Shown here in pieces: positions 1 to 12,100 of a stretch of DNA of 64,000 nucleotides; position 1 is the stretch's first letter; each line of letters begins with the position of its first letter. The notes beneath the pieces were generated by a model. The model was not told the origin of the DNA. It ran no database searches and saw only the letters and a list, made by a program, of their open reading frames with translations. The position numbers were made by a program, and so were the translations under genes. The stretch is from contig CAJQUN010000024.1 of the NCBI GenBank assembly GCA_907163345.1, forward strand, positions 6,076,001-6,140,000. The letters are read 5' to 3'. This DNA is from Haberlea rhodopensis. Lineage: Eukaryota; Streptophyta; Magnoliopsida; Lamiales; Gesneriaceae.

Positions 1-275
1 GGTACAACTGGCTGACTTCCCACATTCGTAGGGGGAGGTTGACGGAGTGGATTATTATGACAGGGTGGTATTTGGTTTCCCCTCACCGCCATATCCACCG
101 TCTGAGCAATGTACTGAGCCAACTGCTCCAAAGTGAGATCTCTCACCCTTCTGTTTACTGTAGGCATCTGATCTCCTGATTCTGGTAAAGTATTTTCAGG
201 ATTTTCCGATAATTCAGGGGGATTTCTCCCCTCGGATGCTCTCCTTCTCCCGCGTCCTCTTCTTCCTATTGCCAT
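1..275 (-). CDS. gag polyprotein N-terminus, partial
   Basis: An open frame starts with ATG at 275 (minus) and runs to the window edge, about 91 codons with no stop. The predicted protein starts MAIGRRGRGRRR, very rich in arginine, and continues into a polar stretch. I recognise no domain in this short piece. The gag assignment comes from its place 23 bases after the primer binding site and LTR. The start was chosen as the first ATG after the primer binding site. Confidence 0.6.
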   Translation of the reverse strand, partial: MAIGRRGRGRRRASEGRNPPELSENPENTLPESGDQMPTVNRRVRDLTLEQLAQYIAQTVDMAVRGNQIPPCHNNPLRQPPPTNVGSQPVV

Positions 276-317
276 ATCCACGCCTTAGCTCGAACGTTTC
301 CCACGAACGGCGCCAAT

Positions 318-1042
318 TGATACTCCCAAAAAGAGTGATGCTTTCTAAGTATCAATAAAAGGTTTAATGACTTCCCTTTATATTCCTCCCTAGACCAGAT
401 AACCAGGGACAGATCTTTGAATGACCTGCTAAGATATGAAACAAGATGTTAGAAGGGGCCGGAAGATTTTTCCGGCGTGTCCCCTCCGACGCTCAAGTCA
501 GGTCACGGGAAATATCTGTCAAAATCTGTAAGAGAATAGGTGTTGTATAGTGCGTATAGGAAAAAATGCATACCTGAAATCTTGTATTGGTTTGCTATTT
601 ATAGAGTTTACCTCAAGAGTGTGCACTTTGGAGCAGTAAGACCACGATTCACACGATTCCCGGGATTTCGGGACATGTCTGTCAACTGATAAAACCACTA
701 CTCATTTCCACTTCCTGAAATCTCGGGACGTGCCCGATCAATGTAGACTCGGTCAACATGTTCTTAGAGGTAAGATGCTTGAAACTCAGATGGGAGCTCT
801 GAGAATTAGGTCTTCTGGTCTTGAAGGTATGACACTCCCGAAGACAAAATGTTGATTAGGTCGGGAGGTCGGCCCAATGGTATTTCTGAATCAATGTTGA
901 ATGATATGTACCTTGATCCAAGTAGGTCGGTAGGTCGGGAAATTAGAATCAGCGTTGAATGATCTTTATTTTAACCCAAGTAGATCGGGAGGTCGATCAA
1001 CTAGAATAAGGTGAGGTGAGATCATCCTATTGCTGAGTATCA
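318..1042 (-). repeat. 5' LTR of the edge retrotransposon (725 bp)
   Basis: The LTR is bounded by the 8-bp inverted ends TGATACTC and GAGTATCA and lies directly next to the primer binding site. It carries a minus-strand TATA-like box near 600. The outer end at 1042 is inferred from the terminal inverted repeat. Confidence 0.7.
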
Positions 1043-2189
1043 TATAAACATGTTGTCCCTAGCGGCATGTCATACATATAAACATGTCTTTATATGTGTG
1101 TTTAGGTTCAAAATTTAATGGCATGACAGATGATATGTTTGAGAATCTCTTTGAGCTTCCTTTTTCCGTTGTTTTTGTTCTTTCCACATATTGGTTTTGC
1201 AATTTGCAGTTTAAAAAGGCACAGAAAGCTCTATTAGGATGCCAAGACTCGATCTTTCACTAAAAAAGCATAAGAGTTTAACATTATCCTGAGTATCAAT
1301 ACCTTATTAACTCGATATTCACTGAGGTTGGATATAATTTTTACGCAAAATATTTATCAAAATTTTGCACACAACTTTTTAGAAAGTTAGATGCAAATTT
1401 TGGAACCATTTTTTTTTTAAAATGTAGTTGTTCTTCCGATTATTCTTTCCTCGATCCTCAAAATACTAATATGAAAATTGCTTTTGACAACAATATAAAA
1501 TGCTCAACAATATCGTAATTTAGTGCACAGTTAGATTTCAATTACAAAACATGCTACTGAAGTTGTTAATTAAAAGTGCATGATTTAGGGATATAATATA
1601 TTTATTAGATCTTACGATACCCGATTGAGATATGAGATTTTCATATATCAAAGATGCTACTTCTAGGTGGAACAATATCTCTCTTAGATTACGTATCGAA
1701 TTGTAAACGTGCCAGAAAATTCTTTAAGGTTCAACGTTAGGACTAAGAAAAATAAATTTACAAAATAATAAATTACTTTTTTTAAAATAAAATATTACAA
1801 AATAAATTCTAAAAGTAATAAATTACTTTTTTACTTACAAAAAAATAACAAATTATTTGGGAATGAAACTTTGTGGAACCACTTTAACTTTAATAAAGTT
1901 GCCATAGACTAAACTTAAATTATTACTTAACCAAAATCTTAATTTATAATTAACCACATGCAGAAAATTAATAATTTATTTGATGTTACCCTTAAGAGCA
2001 TTGTTCTTAGGATGCATCTCACAATTGATTTGATATCTTTCATTTGAAAGATGTCAAATCAATGTAATGCTGCCTCCAGGACACTGATTTTGGTGGAGCA
2101 TCAAATTTTCGTGAATTAACGATGTTATTCACACGTAAACACGACGATGAGCCCAATTAAATAAGCATAAAGCAGCTAGGGAATCAATC
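1043..2189. other. AT-rich intergenic stretch, no gene seen
   Basis: No coding pattern, RNA gene or complete element is visible. The stretch is rich in short A/T runs. Confidence 0.6.
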
Positions 2190-3010
2190 GCCTTAATTAT
2201 TATAAGGCAAACAAATTAATTATCATTCAAAGTATATATCACAATATTCATGTGCTATTTTTGAAGAGAGATAGTAAACTCTTTGAACTTCCATTTACTA
2301 AAGAATGTCCCCAATTTCATTATAGGGCCCGTTTGCACGGACATATAGAAATTTCGTTTGCTCTCCTTTCCCTGCCAGTTATAAATTATAATTATAATCT
2401 TTTTTCTGCATGAAAAATATACTTACCATGGAAATATTGATGAATTTGTCCACCACCAAATTATCAAATTCGAGAAATTTTAAAAAAAAAAAAAAATTGT
2501 AGGTTGATTAGACAGGGTTTTGATCATCTAAATAATCAAAATTTGGTCTTAGTACAATAAATTGACTTTATTTTTACATTTAGTCATTTATCGTCGAAGC
2601 GTTGAACCGATGTCTGATAATACTGACATTACACTAGATAATGGTAATATGTCTAACGTAATGTCAGCACTCCAACGAAACAATTCCGGAGATTTAACAC
2701 GACCATGAGATTGGATTCAGTCATGAGAAAAATGCTTGGTATAAATAACTCACTTCTTGGTCTTCGACCCCCTCGGTAATGTTCAATTAAAGGGTAAAAG
2801 CCCAGAAAAAAAAAACAAAAAAACAAAACAAAAGAAAAGTTTCGGTTCTAGAAAATTTAGTCACATTGGTATTTCAACATTCTCAAGCCAAAAAAAATTA
2901 TTCCGGAATATATGTATCACAAAGGTCTTATTCATTGAATTCCAACGCAACTTGTTTTGCACAACCCATCAGCATGACTTTACATGCAAAACCATATTAC
3001 TTTTTGCTCA

Positions 3011-3018
3011 TATAAATA
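3011..3018 (+). promoter_or_regulatory. TATA box of the glutaredoxin gene
   Basis: TATAAATA lies 138 bases before the ATG, and the matching box TATAAACA is kept at 4928-4935 in front of the pseudogene copy. Confidence 0.6.
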
Positions 3019-3148
3019 CACTATCTTGCAAACGTTGCTTTCTCAAAACCTAGCTTCAAAATTTTCCATAACATCTCTTGTATCTGCACCACCATTCTTC
3101 CATCTAGTAATCAACTATAAATTTTCGACAAATTCCGAGCCGATAAAA

Positions 3149-3460
3149 ATGGACGTGCTGATGATGTTAGGGTCTGCAAACTCAGTGGTGATATTCACCA
3201 AAACGAGTTGCTGCATGTCTTATTCCATCAACACACTGATACGTAGTTTTGGTGCGAATCCTACGATTTACGAGATTGATAAGCTTCGGAATGGGAAGCA
3301 AATTGAGAAGGCACTAACGACAGCATTAGGGTGCGATCCGAGCGTGCCGGCGGTGTTCATTGGCAAAGAGTTTGTGGGTGGTTCTAATGAAATCATGAGC
3401 CTTAATATTCAGGGCAAGCTCAAGCCGTTGCTCATCAAGGCCAATGCCATATGGATCTAA
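3149..3460 (+). CDS. CC-type (ROXY-like) monothiol glutaredoxin, 103 aa
   Basis: This is a plant-specific class III glutaredoxin. Family members bind glutathione, and several interact with TGA transcription factors and TOPLESS-type corepressors in nucleus and cytosol. The single-exon frame encodes 103 residues, the usual length. The active site is CCMS at residues 21-24, after a VVIFTKTS strand. Further glutaredoxin features are the TVP-like segment SVPAVFIG (65-72), the GG of the glutathione-binding loop (77-78) and a C-terminal KANAIWI in place of the ALWL-type tail seen in many ROXY proteins. CCMS resembles the Arabidopsis GRXS3/4/5/7/8 group. An in-frame upstream extension exists to 2984, but the ATG at 3149 gives a family-length protein and is conserved in the pseudogene copy. 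It is the intact partner of the duplicate at 5049. Which paralogue it corresponds to is not resolved. Confidence 0.92.
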   Translation: MDVLMMLGSANSVVIFTKTSCCMSYSINTLIRSFGANPTIYEIDKLRNGKQIEKALTTALGCDPSVPAVFIGKEFVGGSNEIMSLNIQGKLKPLLIKANAIWI

Positions 3461-3748
3461 CTACATTTAGCTAAACAAAACTTATTACATGCATGGATAG
3501 GGTCTAATTTATCCCATGGTTTTTGGCTTATACTATATATATGATGCTTCCTAGCACATTTACTCTTGGAAGTTTAAATGTTGAGGTTTTACCCGAAATA
3601 TAAGCTAATTATGAATTTGAGGCTTTTTCTTGTTGTGCTAGTGTAAGTGTTGGAAAAATATTTTGTAATTTTGGCTTTATTTGGTAAGAACAATTATAAA
3701 AATATAGTGACAATACCTTAACAAAAGGAACTAAAAACAGAACATTAT

Positions 3749-3863
3749 ATATCACTAGTCTATAGCTTAGTTGGCACCAAGGTGCTCTCAGTAGCACACA
3801 GACTCAAGTTCCAGTTCATCCTTTTATCACCCGTCCCCCAAATAGTGTAAGATCGTATAAAAA
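3749..3863 (+). mobile_element. Short tRNA-derived SINE with 8-bp target duplication
   Basis: The 115-bp unit is flanked by AACATTAT at 3741-3748 and 3864-3871. It has an internal A box TAGCTTAGTTGG at 3763-3774, which fits the pol III consensus, and a weaker B box GTTCCAGTTC at 3808-3817. The spacing of about 34 bases suits a tRNA head. The 3' end runs into an A-rich tail. It sits between the two glutaredoxin copies. Confidence 0.6.
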
Positions 3864-5048
3864 AACATTATTCCTTTAGCTCTTTCCTAATCAATTTGTA
3901 TATTTGTAGATATTTAAGTTCTTATATGTAACTAATATCAGCTCTATAGCTAGAATTAATCACCATACGAAAGATGTCATACTAACGGATTTACACATCC
4001 TTTTAAAGTCTAATAATCATAACAAAACTATCACGTTAGCTCCCTGTTGTTGGCTACAATTTTCGAGAGGTCGGAAATGTTCACCACCCTATACGGATCT
4101 AAATTTGTTATTACGGTTATTATACTGGTAATAAATTAAAGCCAATGCCTTAATTATTATAAGGCAAAAAATTAGTGCCTTTCGAAGTTTATACTACAAT
4201 TTTCACGTGTCATTTCTGTAGAGAGATTACGTAGTAAATTATTTTTCCCCTTCACTTTCGGTCACTAATATGCCTGTTTTTTACAAGTACTTTCGTGTAC
4301 GGACAGTTTCGTATTCCCCAAATCCAGAATATATTATAGTTTTCACTGCATAGTAGAAGGTTACTATATTTGTTTTCAATAATCAAATTTGGTGGCTTTT
4401 TAAATATTATCTAAATTAGAGTGTTTAAAACATTATGACCGTTTTACCAATAAATTGACGAGTCTGTCCATTTCACATACTACTATAACAACTACGAATA
4501 CTAAGTCTTTAATGACGATGGATTGAGACATGATATATGAAAGGGGCAAACTACATGGACTCTACTCGATGCACATATGCATAGCTGAGCATACGTCGTA
4601 CGTGACCAAATTAACGTAAGCGATCTTGCATCTTCTCTTCTATAAAACTAATTTCACAAACTACTATTACATAAAAAAATGAATTTAATTTGTGATTTAT
4701 TTCTTAAATAATATGAAATAACAAATATTTTTAAATGATATTTGATGAGCATTGAAACCTGTCCAAAGTTACATATCTTTTAAGAAAAATTAATTAGTCA
4801 CATTGGTATTCAACATTCTCAAGCCAAAAAAATTATTCCGGGTATCAGCTTACGATCAAAGCATATTTTGCACAATCCATCCGCATGACTTTATATACAA
4901 AAGCAAAACCACACTAGTTTTCCTTCATATAAACACACCATCTTATAGAGGTTGTTTCCTCAAGTCCCGCCTTCAAAACTTCTCATAACATCTGCTGTAT
5001 TAGTACCACCATTCTTTCATATTTTCGCCGAATTTCGAGACCATAAAA

Positions 5049-5351
5049 ATGGACGTACTGATGATGTTAGGGGCAGCAACTCAGTGGTGATATTCACCAA
5101 AAACAGTTGCTGCATGTCTCATTCAATCAAGACTTTGATACATAGTTTCGGGTATAATTTATGAGATTGATAAGCTTCCGAATGGGAAGCAAATCGAGAA
5201 GGCGTTAACAACAACATTGGGATGCAACCCGAGTGTGCCGGCGGTGTTCATTGGCCAAGAGTTCGAGGGTGGTTCCAATAAAATCATGAGCCTTAATGTT
5301 CAGGGCAAGCTCAAGCCATAGCTTATCAAGGTCAATGCCATATGGATCTTA
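5049..5351 (+). pseudogene. Glutaredoxin pseudogene (second copy of the 3149 gene)
   Basis: The sequence aligns along its whole length with the intact gene at 3149. A 1-base deletion near 5070-5080 shifts the frame just after the first eight codons. A further loss near 5150-5160 removes the codons around the NPT segment. A leucine codon has become TAG at 5319-5321, and the normal stop is displaced. The CC active-site codons and the upstream TATA box remain. No full-length protein can be made. Confidence 0.9.
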
Positions 5352-5355
5352 GCTA

Positions 5356-5930
5356 ATATAAAAAGAAAATTTCTATATCTGAATAAATATATGTGATTTT
5401 TTTTAAAAATGTATAAACATAATTCACAGTTGATGGGTATCGCGTAGAACGACCCATGATACTGGCACCAGTTAAGCACAGGTCATCGTTAATAATTAAC
5501 TTGATGATGTTGGTGTTGATGCTGATGAAGATTTTTGAACGCTTTCTCATACATACATTTTGACGCAAATTATGCTGAGCATTAGTGCTTGAGATTACTT
5601 TCAAAGTTTCACGTTAAAGCCACATATGGAACCATGGTCCGTCGACATGTTCGGGAGGATGTTAGAGAGACTGTTGTTCTAGTTATATTGACATTTCGTG
5701 AAACATCACTGAAATTTTTTTAAATTATAAATTTAAATTTAAATAATTAAATAATTTGGAAATTTTGGTCAAATTGTTTATGAAAAATCGGAAAAGTTTC
5801 TTTAAAAAAATGAAGAAGTTCAGTTCCACGACGGCCACGAAATCGATGTTTTGTTCCACGAGGACCGCGAAATCGACGTTTTGTTTCGCGACGACAGCCA
5901 AATTGCCAATATTCCACAAAAAACAGTTTT
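5356..5930. other. Intergenic, with a short degenerate 30-bp tandem repeat
   Basis: At about 5822-5905 a unit of roughly 30 bases, containing CACGA..CCGCGAAATCGACG, is repeated almost three times. Small open frames over it on both strands are by-products of the repeat. Nothing else is recognised. Confidence 0.5.
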
Positions 5931-5932
5931 AT

Positions 5933-6366
5933 ATGGCTGTGCATTCGGTCTATTCAGTCACCGGCCGAACCGAATTAAACAAAAAAATTTATGATAACTG
6001 AACCGATCGATTTTTTTTTTTAAAAAAAAACCAATTTAACCAAAACAAATAAAAAATTGGTTAAATCGGTTGGTAATCAAATTAACCGATTTTTTTTAAA
6101 GAATTAAACTATGTTAATTTGATTCTAAAAATAACAAAATTAAAAGAATAATAATAATTGATTTTTATTGAAAGTAATAAAAATTTAAATAAGTTTTAAA
6201 AAAAAATATTAAAATCGGTTCATTCGATTAACCCATATTTTTAAAATGAAACCGAAACCGAATCGAATTAACAGACATTTTTAAAATCAAAACAGAATTA
6301 ACCGAACCGAATTTCTGAAATAATTCTGTTCAGACGATTAATTCAATTTAACCTGTTCAACCCTAG
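5933..6366. mobile_element. Probable decayed hAT-type MITE
   Basis: The stretch is full of CGGTT/AACCG motifs in both orientations, as in subterminal parts of plant hAT MITEs. It starts near GGCTGTGCATTCGGT and ends near GTTCAACCCTAG. No convincing 8-bp target duplication was found, so the limits are approximate. Confidence 0.4.
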
Positions 6367-6473
6367 TTACACAACTGCTTTAGCATGATACTTCTGTGAC
6401 CGATATTGCAAAAGAACACCTGAAAATTATGCATATTGCTAACTTATTCTAGCATTTGCAGACGTACTACAAG

Positions 6474-7724
6474 TGTTAGAACCCGATTTTTCAACTAAGT
6501 CAATAACTAGAGTTTTGGTCAACTCAACTACACTGTATTTTGATCCGCTCAATTACCCGGAATTTAATCAAATACAACTACTTCATATCAAGATAATATT
6601 ATAAATTATTGAATAATATTTAATTGTATTAAGAGATAATACTGATTTGTATAAAAGATAATATTTAGTTTATATGATTTAATCTTGTAGAGTTTTAAAA
6701 CAATAAAAAGTGGATAGATAATATTGAATTATAATATCAAGAGATAGTATTATACTTGGACTCTTGATTAAACAAGTTAATAAATAGTAAAAAAGTCAAT
6801 CAATTACCTCACAATTCACACAATTTTCGAAACATACATTAGCACACACTAAAAGGTGTGAAATTTTCAGCAATGAAATGAGAGGAAATTCATCATGGTT
6901 TTGCCACCCAAATTAATTGAAACACGCAAGAATCATTTATGATCTCGGTAAGTGGGCTCTTGTTATATATTCGTTTTGCTTTTTGAAAGAAATCATATAT
7001 ATGTTTTGAAACTTCAATCGATATGTGAATTATGTTAAAATTATGATGTTCGGATGAAAATTATATTTTTAAGCACTTTAAGTTTCGAAATCTGATTGGG
7101 GGAGAATTCATTTATGGCCCTGATGCGGTGGTATTATAACCGTTTACACGACCTGATAAGGTGGTTAACCGTTGTTCTGGGAAGTCCGGACCCTTTATTC
7201 GTTGGTGATCCTATGTCATGACCTCATCTCTAGGAGGGTTAAACCTAGAGACTGATATCAGTACCAAGAGGAAATTAAAGGATTTATTGTGCTTAACGTA
7301 TATGAAAAGTATTGCTGATATGATATGTTATGTTATGGCTCGATGGGAGCAATTATGTTGATGCATTCATATCATTTTATGTTCGATTATGATATATATT
7401 TTGGAAAAATTATGAATATGTACTATATTGTCACATCAATTGGTCCCGCTTGCTGGGTGTTTTCCAAAATACTCACCTCTTACATCCATTCCCTAGATAT
7501 AAGCGAATAAGAAATCGAAGACGGAGATCAAATCAGTTTTGGAAATAATGATTTATTTCATGTTTTTCAAGATGTCACTGCTATTTATTTATATTTGTAA
7601 GAATTATTTATTTTTTTGGAATAATAGACTGATTTTCGTAAAATTCTGTATTATGAGGCTTGTCGATTTTGAATTGTATTTAGAATCAACGCCGATGTTA
7701 TTGACCCCGATCTCGGGCATAACA
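6474..7724. mobile_element. Solo LTR (1251 bp) with perfect 5-bp target duplication
   Basis: The unit begins TGTTAGAACCCG and ends GGGCATAACA, giving TGTTA/TAACA inverted ends. It is flanked on both sides by ACAAG (6469-6473 and 7725-7729). No primer binding site, polypurine tract or second LTR follows, so this is a recombined solo LTR. The end motifs resemble LTRs of Tekay/Del-type Ty3/gypsy chromoviruses, but that family call is an inference. Small open frames inside (near 7325 and 7539) are not genes. Confidence 0.88.
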
Positions 7725-7729
7725 ACAAG

Positions 7730-9143
7730 AGCATCACTGATAACATCTATCATTCAAATGTCACATGTTTTCCTTTGTTTCATGCAAATAGTATATATTC
7801 CAGTACAACCTGCGACATACTAATGACAAACTAGCCACCACCATCTTTATGAACAAAGCAAAATAATGTGCAACATAATCTACTGCTACTGACAACCTCC
7901 TTCCTATTGATCCCTGATTTTCCATTCTGTTTTCTTTGTTAAATCGAAAGCATTTCATCAAAAACACAAATAAAGAGGCTGATTTGATTATTAATTTCTG
8001 ACTATTCGAATATCGTAATTTGTATATTGAAAGGCTGTTTTCATAGCTGTTTTCATAACCCTTTGCTTGTGTCGGTGCACATAGAAGACACCACCTAGAT
8101 GCCAACATTTGAGCCACCCTGGGTTTCATCCATGTTGGTATGAAATAGAACCAATGAATTGCCATGCAACTCATTACTCATTACTTACTACTAAGTCGTG
8201 TTTTTGGAATTGTACATCATACATATCAAAAACACCTTTTATGACATCCTCAAGATATCAATGACTAAAGTCTCTTCCCACGGGCGCCCGAAAGTAAAAG
8301 AAAGAGATCCGATAGTGAACTAGAGGCATTATATCACAGATGAAAGAAAAGAGGTCACTTGTTTAAGTCACAACCGTAGGGACCGAGAAGAGTTTGCGGT
8401 GAAAATTCTCCCTCTGACCGTACACCTTAATTTGATAGTAAATAGCCCAAGCACTAGCACGAAATATTGCCCTCAAGCACTCCTCACTCAACTAAACCTT
8501 TCCCTTTCTCGGGATTAGGTGGTATGGGTAAGATTTTTGCTTTATAAAGATAGATTGTTGTTGTTTTCTTAAACTCGACTTTCAAACTTAAGATCTCAAT
8601 TGTTGTTTCTCCTTGCCAAGGAATCCTATCTCAAACATCCCTGGGAATAGCACAGATCAAATCTTTTAGTCATGGTTCATCTCATGTTTGACACATACAA
8701 CAAATGAACTAACCTTGAAAGAGCACAAAGTTATGCAAAGACGTACAATTCTTAATTACGATAGGATTATGCAACAGTCATATGTAGAGGCCACACAACA
8801 CAACAATGAAGGCTAAAGATAGGCTTGAATCACTTTCCACAATACAAATTACACCTCATATTTACAAGCTAATGCCCTCATCTTCGGCTACAAAATTCTG
8901 AAATCCATAGGAGTAAATCCTATCTGTTTTATTCACATTTTCAAGCCAATAAATACACTATGCACCATGCCAGCACCTAAAAAATAAAATATACGACCTT
9001 ATAATTTTAATTTCAAATTTACCCTCTGCATGCAGTCTCTTTTTCTTTTGAGGTATTATTTCTATATATAAGAACTACTTCAAGTATGTATAACAAACTA
9101 CTGCACCTTTAAACTGAAAAGAAATCTTTCCTTTTGGAAGATT
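7730..9143. other. Downstream flank of RKP, no separate gene supported
   Basis: A minus-strand open stretch at 7761-8174 has no recognisable domain and no clear coding character. The part at 8290-8570 ends in a TTG-rich tail and could be a decayed SINE or LINE end. The last few hundred bases before 9144 are likely the RKP 3' UTR. Confidence 0.45.
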
Positions 9144-12100
9144 TCAAACAAGTTTAGAGTCTTGCTTAACAACCTCAACAACTGTCGCATTGCAAAAGAA
9201 GCATCTTGGACAATTGAGGAGGTGCCTGGATATGCAACTGTAGCAAGAAACATGAGAACAAGGTACGAAACAAGCATTTGCTTCTTTAGCATAGCATATG
9301 CAGCATACATGATCATCAGTTTCTGATTCTCCCCCATGAATCCTGCTCTCAAGTGCTTGCAACTCCGTCTGGCAGATCAGAAGGCTTGAGAAATTCTCCA
9401 ACTTTGCCAAATTATCGATATAATCTTCCCCTTTGAAGGAGCTCACCTGGAAAATTTATTGATATTAATAACAGAAGCCCACATCAGAACAATCAAGACA
9501 ATAGATGATTACTTCGGAACAGTTGCTCGATAAATAATGAGAGCCGACCCACCCCATACATATAAGGGAACAGCCCTCAACCCAAAATAGGTATAATATT
9601 CAAAATGATATGAAGAATTAATTTAAAAACAGATCTGTCCAAACTCCTGAAAACTCCATCTGAAGAGAAGTGTTGGAGAATTTTATTCATTAGAAAATAT
9701 ATATTTAAGTTTTATAGTATCTAACTATCTTCTATAGTATCTAACTATCTTCTAACGAGGGAGATAACCTAGATTATTTGAATTAATTCAATTTTATTTT
9801 CTTCTCAACACGAAGAAAGAATGAAAAGGAGTACAAAATAATGAAAGTATATATATTTTTATCTTCGGAGAGAAGCGTTTAAATTAAGGGAGCAACTGGC
9901 CTATTCCATTTTTGGAAGAGATGGCTGCTGCTTGGCCAAAAGGCATTTGGCGAAACACAGTATATTTGGTGGTCATATAATATATTCTTGATTGTTTAAA
10001 AAAAAAATTATTGATGGTGGCTAACATAACCATTTTAAACCAAATGCAGACACCTTTGCAAGTCAGAGAAATGGAAATAATTATGATTCTCTTCGGGATT
10101 TTTGTGAGTTTGAACACATTTTATACGATATAAATGTAATTTGACCCCAAAGCATATTTCTGCAACAGATTTTATAATTAATCAGCTTGATTTATTATTT
10201 TAATTTTATGTGATGAGTAAATACTATGTTTAGGAATGATAAAACTAACCTTTTATTATTATTATAAGATATAAATGGAACCATAAGCCATCAAAATAAC
10301 ACATCTTTACATCATAGTTCCCAAATTACTGAAGGTAAACATGGGAAGAAGAATATGGAATTGATGGAATAAAATGTCGATACACTAATAACAAATTGAA
10401 ATAACAAATTGAAACGTACCCCATTGCAATCAAGTAGACTCTGAAATCCATAGAGAATGATATCAGCACAGTCCATGCTAGCAAAGACTGCAACAACATC
10501 ATTTTGATCTCTATCCTCTGTCTCTCTGATAGCATCCAACAAATTCAAAATAATGCCAGCAAGAGGGGCTAAAATCGTGCCTTTGTTGACCTTTTCAGAG
10601 GATTGGCCAGGTCTTCTAAGTGATCTGTAAATTACCATGAACTTTAGATGTCACATGGTGGTTCTACAAAGTGAATGAGAGAAATAAATCATCCATTAAT
10701 AATACAAAGTATAAGGTTCTTAATTTCAGATCAAATCATTCATTGCACGTTTATGCTATAAAATTGAAATGGAAAACAAAATGCACCAAAAGACTCTTCG
10801 TGCATGAGTGTGCATGAGTAAAGCAAGTCGGAAATTCACACAAAAGCTTACATGTCAAAAACATCGGGATCAACTGCACCAATTAATTGGTTCAATATGA
10901 AGACAATCAACTCAGTCAGCCTCCACAAATTTGTGTCGATTCCTGACAGAAAAGCTTGAGGTACTTCACGTGTGCAAAACTCTAATATTCTTGCAAGGTT
11001 GCAGGAAAGATCAAATATAACACTGCATTTCCTTTGCTGAAAATTCATGGCCTGGAAAGAGTGCATCGGTCAATTTCAAATCAGACCAAAAAGAAAGGAA
11101 TGAGATATCAAAAGATCAAATCAGACAAAAGAGAACGGAATGATATATCAAAAAGCCAACTAAACATACCTTGTAATTTTCTTGCATTTCCCGTATAGAA
11201 ACAGAGAATTCAGTCATAGCCCAGCTAAGAGTATTAAATATGCGATTGAGAAAAGCTGAGAATAATTTATTGTCACTGGCGCAAGCTTCTCGCAACAATT
11301 TCTGGTTTAACAGATAATCGGAACAGGAGAATGCATTTAATACAAGAGATGATCCAGAAACAACATAGTATGTGAGCCTTATAAACAAGGCAGATATTCA
11401 TAATCACCTGAAATAGTACAGATGAAGACGACGACTCTCCATATTTTGAAAATCTAAAGTCAGAACCCTTACATAACCTTAAGAGTATATTAGTTACAGG
11501 AATCCAGGATCGATTATCAAATGCCGACAATAAAGCTTTTGGCATTCTCCGGGTTGCTGCTTCATTGCATTCAAAAGCAGCTAAAAATTCCTTATGTTGT
11601 ACCAATGCAGAAATAGACTGGAGAAGAAGATCCCTAAGCTCAGCACTGGATATCCTCGGATCATCAAAATGGGTAACAACAAAAGTGACCTGACAAACAG
11701 AAATTCCATGATTTTTAAAAACAGTTCAGCTAAGGTACTAACTTTCAGTGGCAGGGTCAGCAATCTCTAATGTTTAACAGTTCAGGATCGTGCAATCTTG
11801 TGTGGCATGAGTAATTTAAAGAAGAAACTCTATTATAAGTCCTCAGAGTCTGTAGTCACTTTTCCCATTAAAAATAAATATTTCAAAATCCAATTTTTAA
11901 GTAGAGTAAACTGGGAGACATAAACAAGTTCAACATCCCCCTGCCACAGCCCGGACATTTAAAAAGGAAGAGAATGCATGAGGAGATGAGAGCATACAAA
12001 AGAGGTAAGTCCTTGCTTAATAAATATTGTGGCAGGAACAAATGGAGGATCACTCTTGCGCAGAACATGAAAGCAATCAACCTGCAAGAAGCAAAGAAAT

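Larger units (their letters stand above)
1..1042 (-). mobile_element. LTR retrotransposon, 5' part only (LTR + start of gag), cut by window edge
   Basis: Read on the minus strand, this is an LTR (318-1042), a primer binding site and the beginning of a gag reading frame. The LTR has matching ends, TGATACTC at 318 and GAGTATCA ending at 1042. The primer binding site at about 298-315 reads TGGCGCCGTT on the minus strand and resembles the 3' end of tRNA-Asp, as in many plant Ty3/gypsy elements. A CTATAAATAG box near 597-606 (minus) fits an LTR promoter. The rest of the element lies outside the window, so the target duplication and pol order cannot be checked. A second GAGTATCA at 1291-1298 is an alternative outer end. 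Confidence 0.8.
2190..5355 (+). repeat. Tandem segmental duplication holding glutaredoxin gene and pseudogene
   Basis: A block from about 2190 to 3465 reappears at about 4145 to 5355 in the same orientation. Shared landmarks are the sequence CCTTAATTATTATAAGGCAA (near 2191 and 4148), the AGTCACATTGGTATT region (near 2861 and 4797), TATA boxes at 3011 and 4928, and the coding parts. The copies have diverged by substitutions and indels. The first copy keeps an intact gene and the second does not. Confidence 0.8.

Noticed and set aside
318..1298. Longer LTR ending at the second GAGTATCA (1291-1298)
   Set aside because: The first match at 1042 gives an LTR of usual length. The second cannot be excluded without the other LTR.
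2757..3053. Open frame of about 98 codons before the glutaredoxin gene
   Set aside because: It covers the promoter and TATA box, has poly-lysine low complexity and is not kept open in the duplicate.
7761..8174. 137-codon minus-strand open frame downstream of RKP
   Set aside because: No domain, no splice context and a biased, non-protein-like composition. It starts inside the region next to the solo LTR.
8290..8570. SINE/LINE end with TTG tail
   Set aside because: No internal promoter boxes or target duplication could be confirmed.
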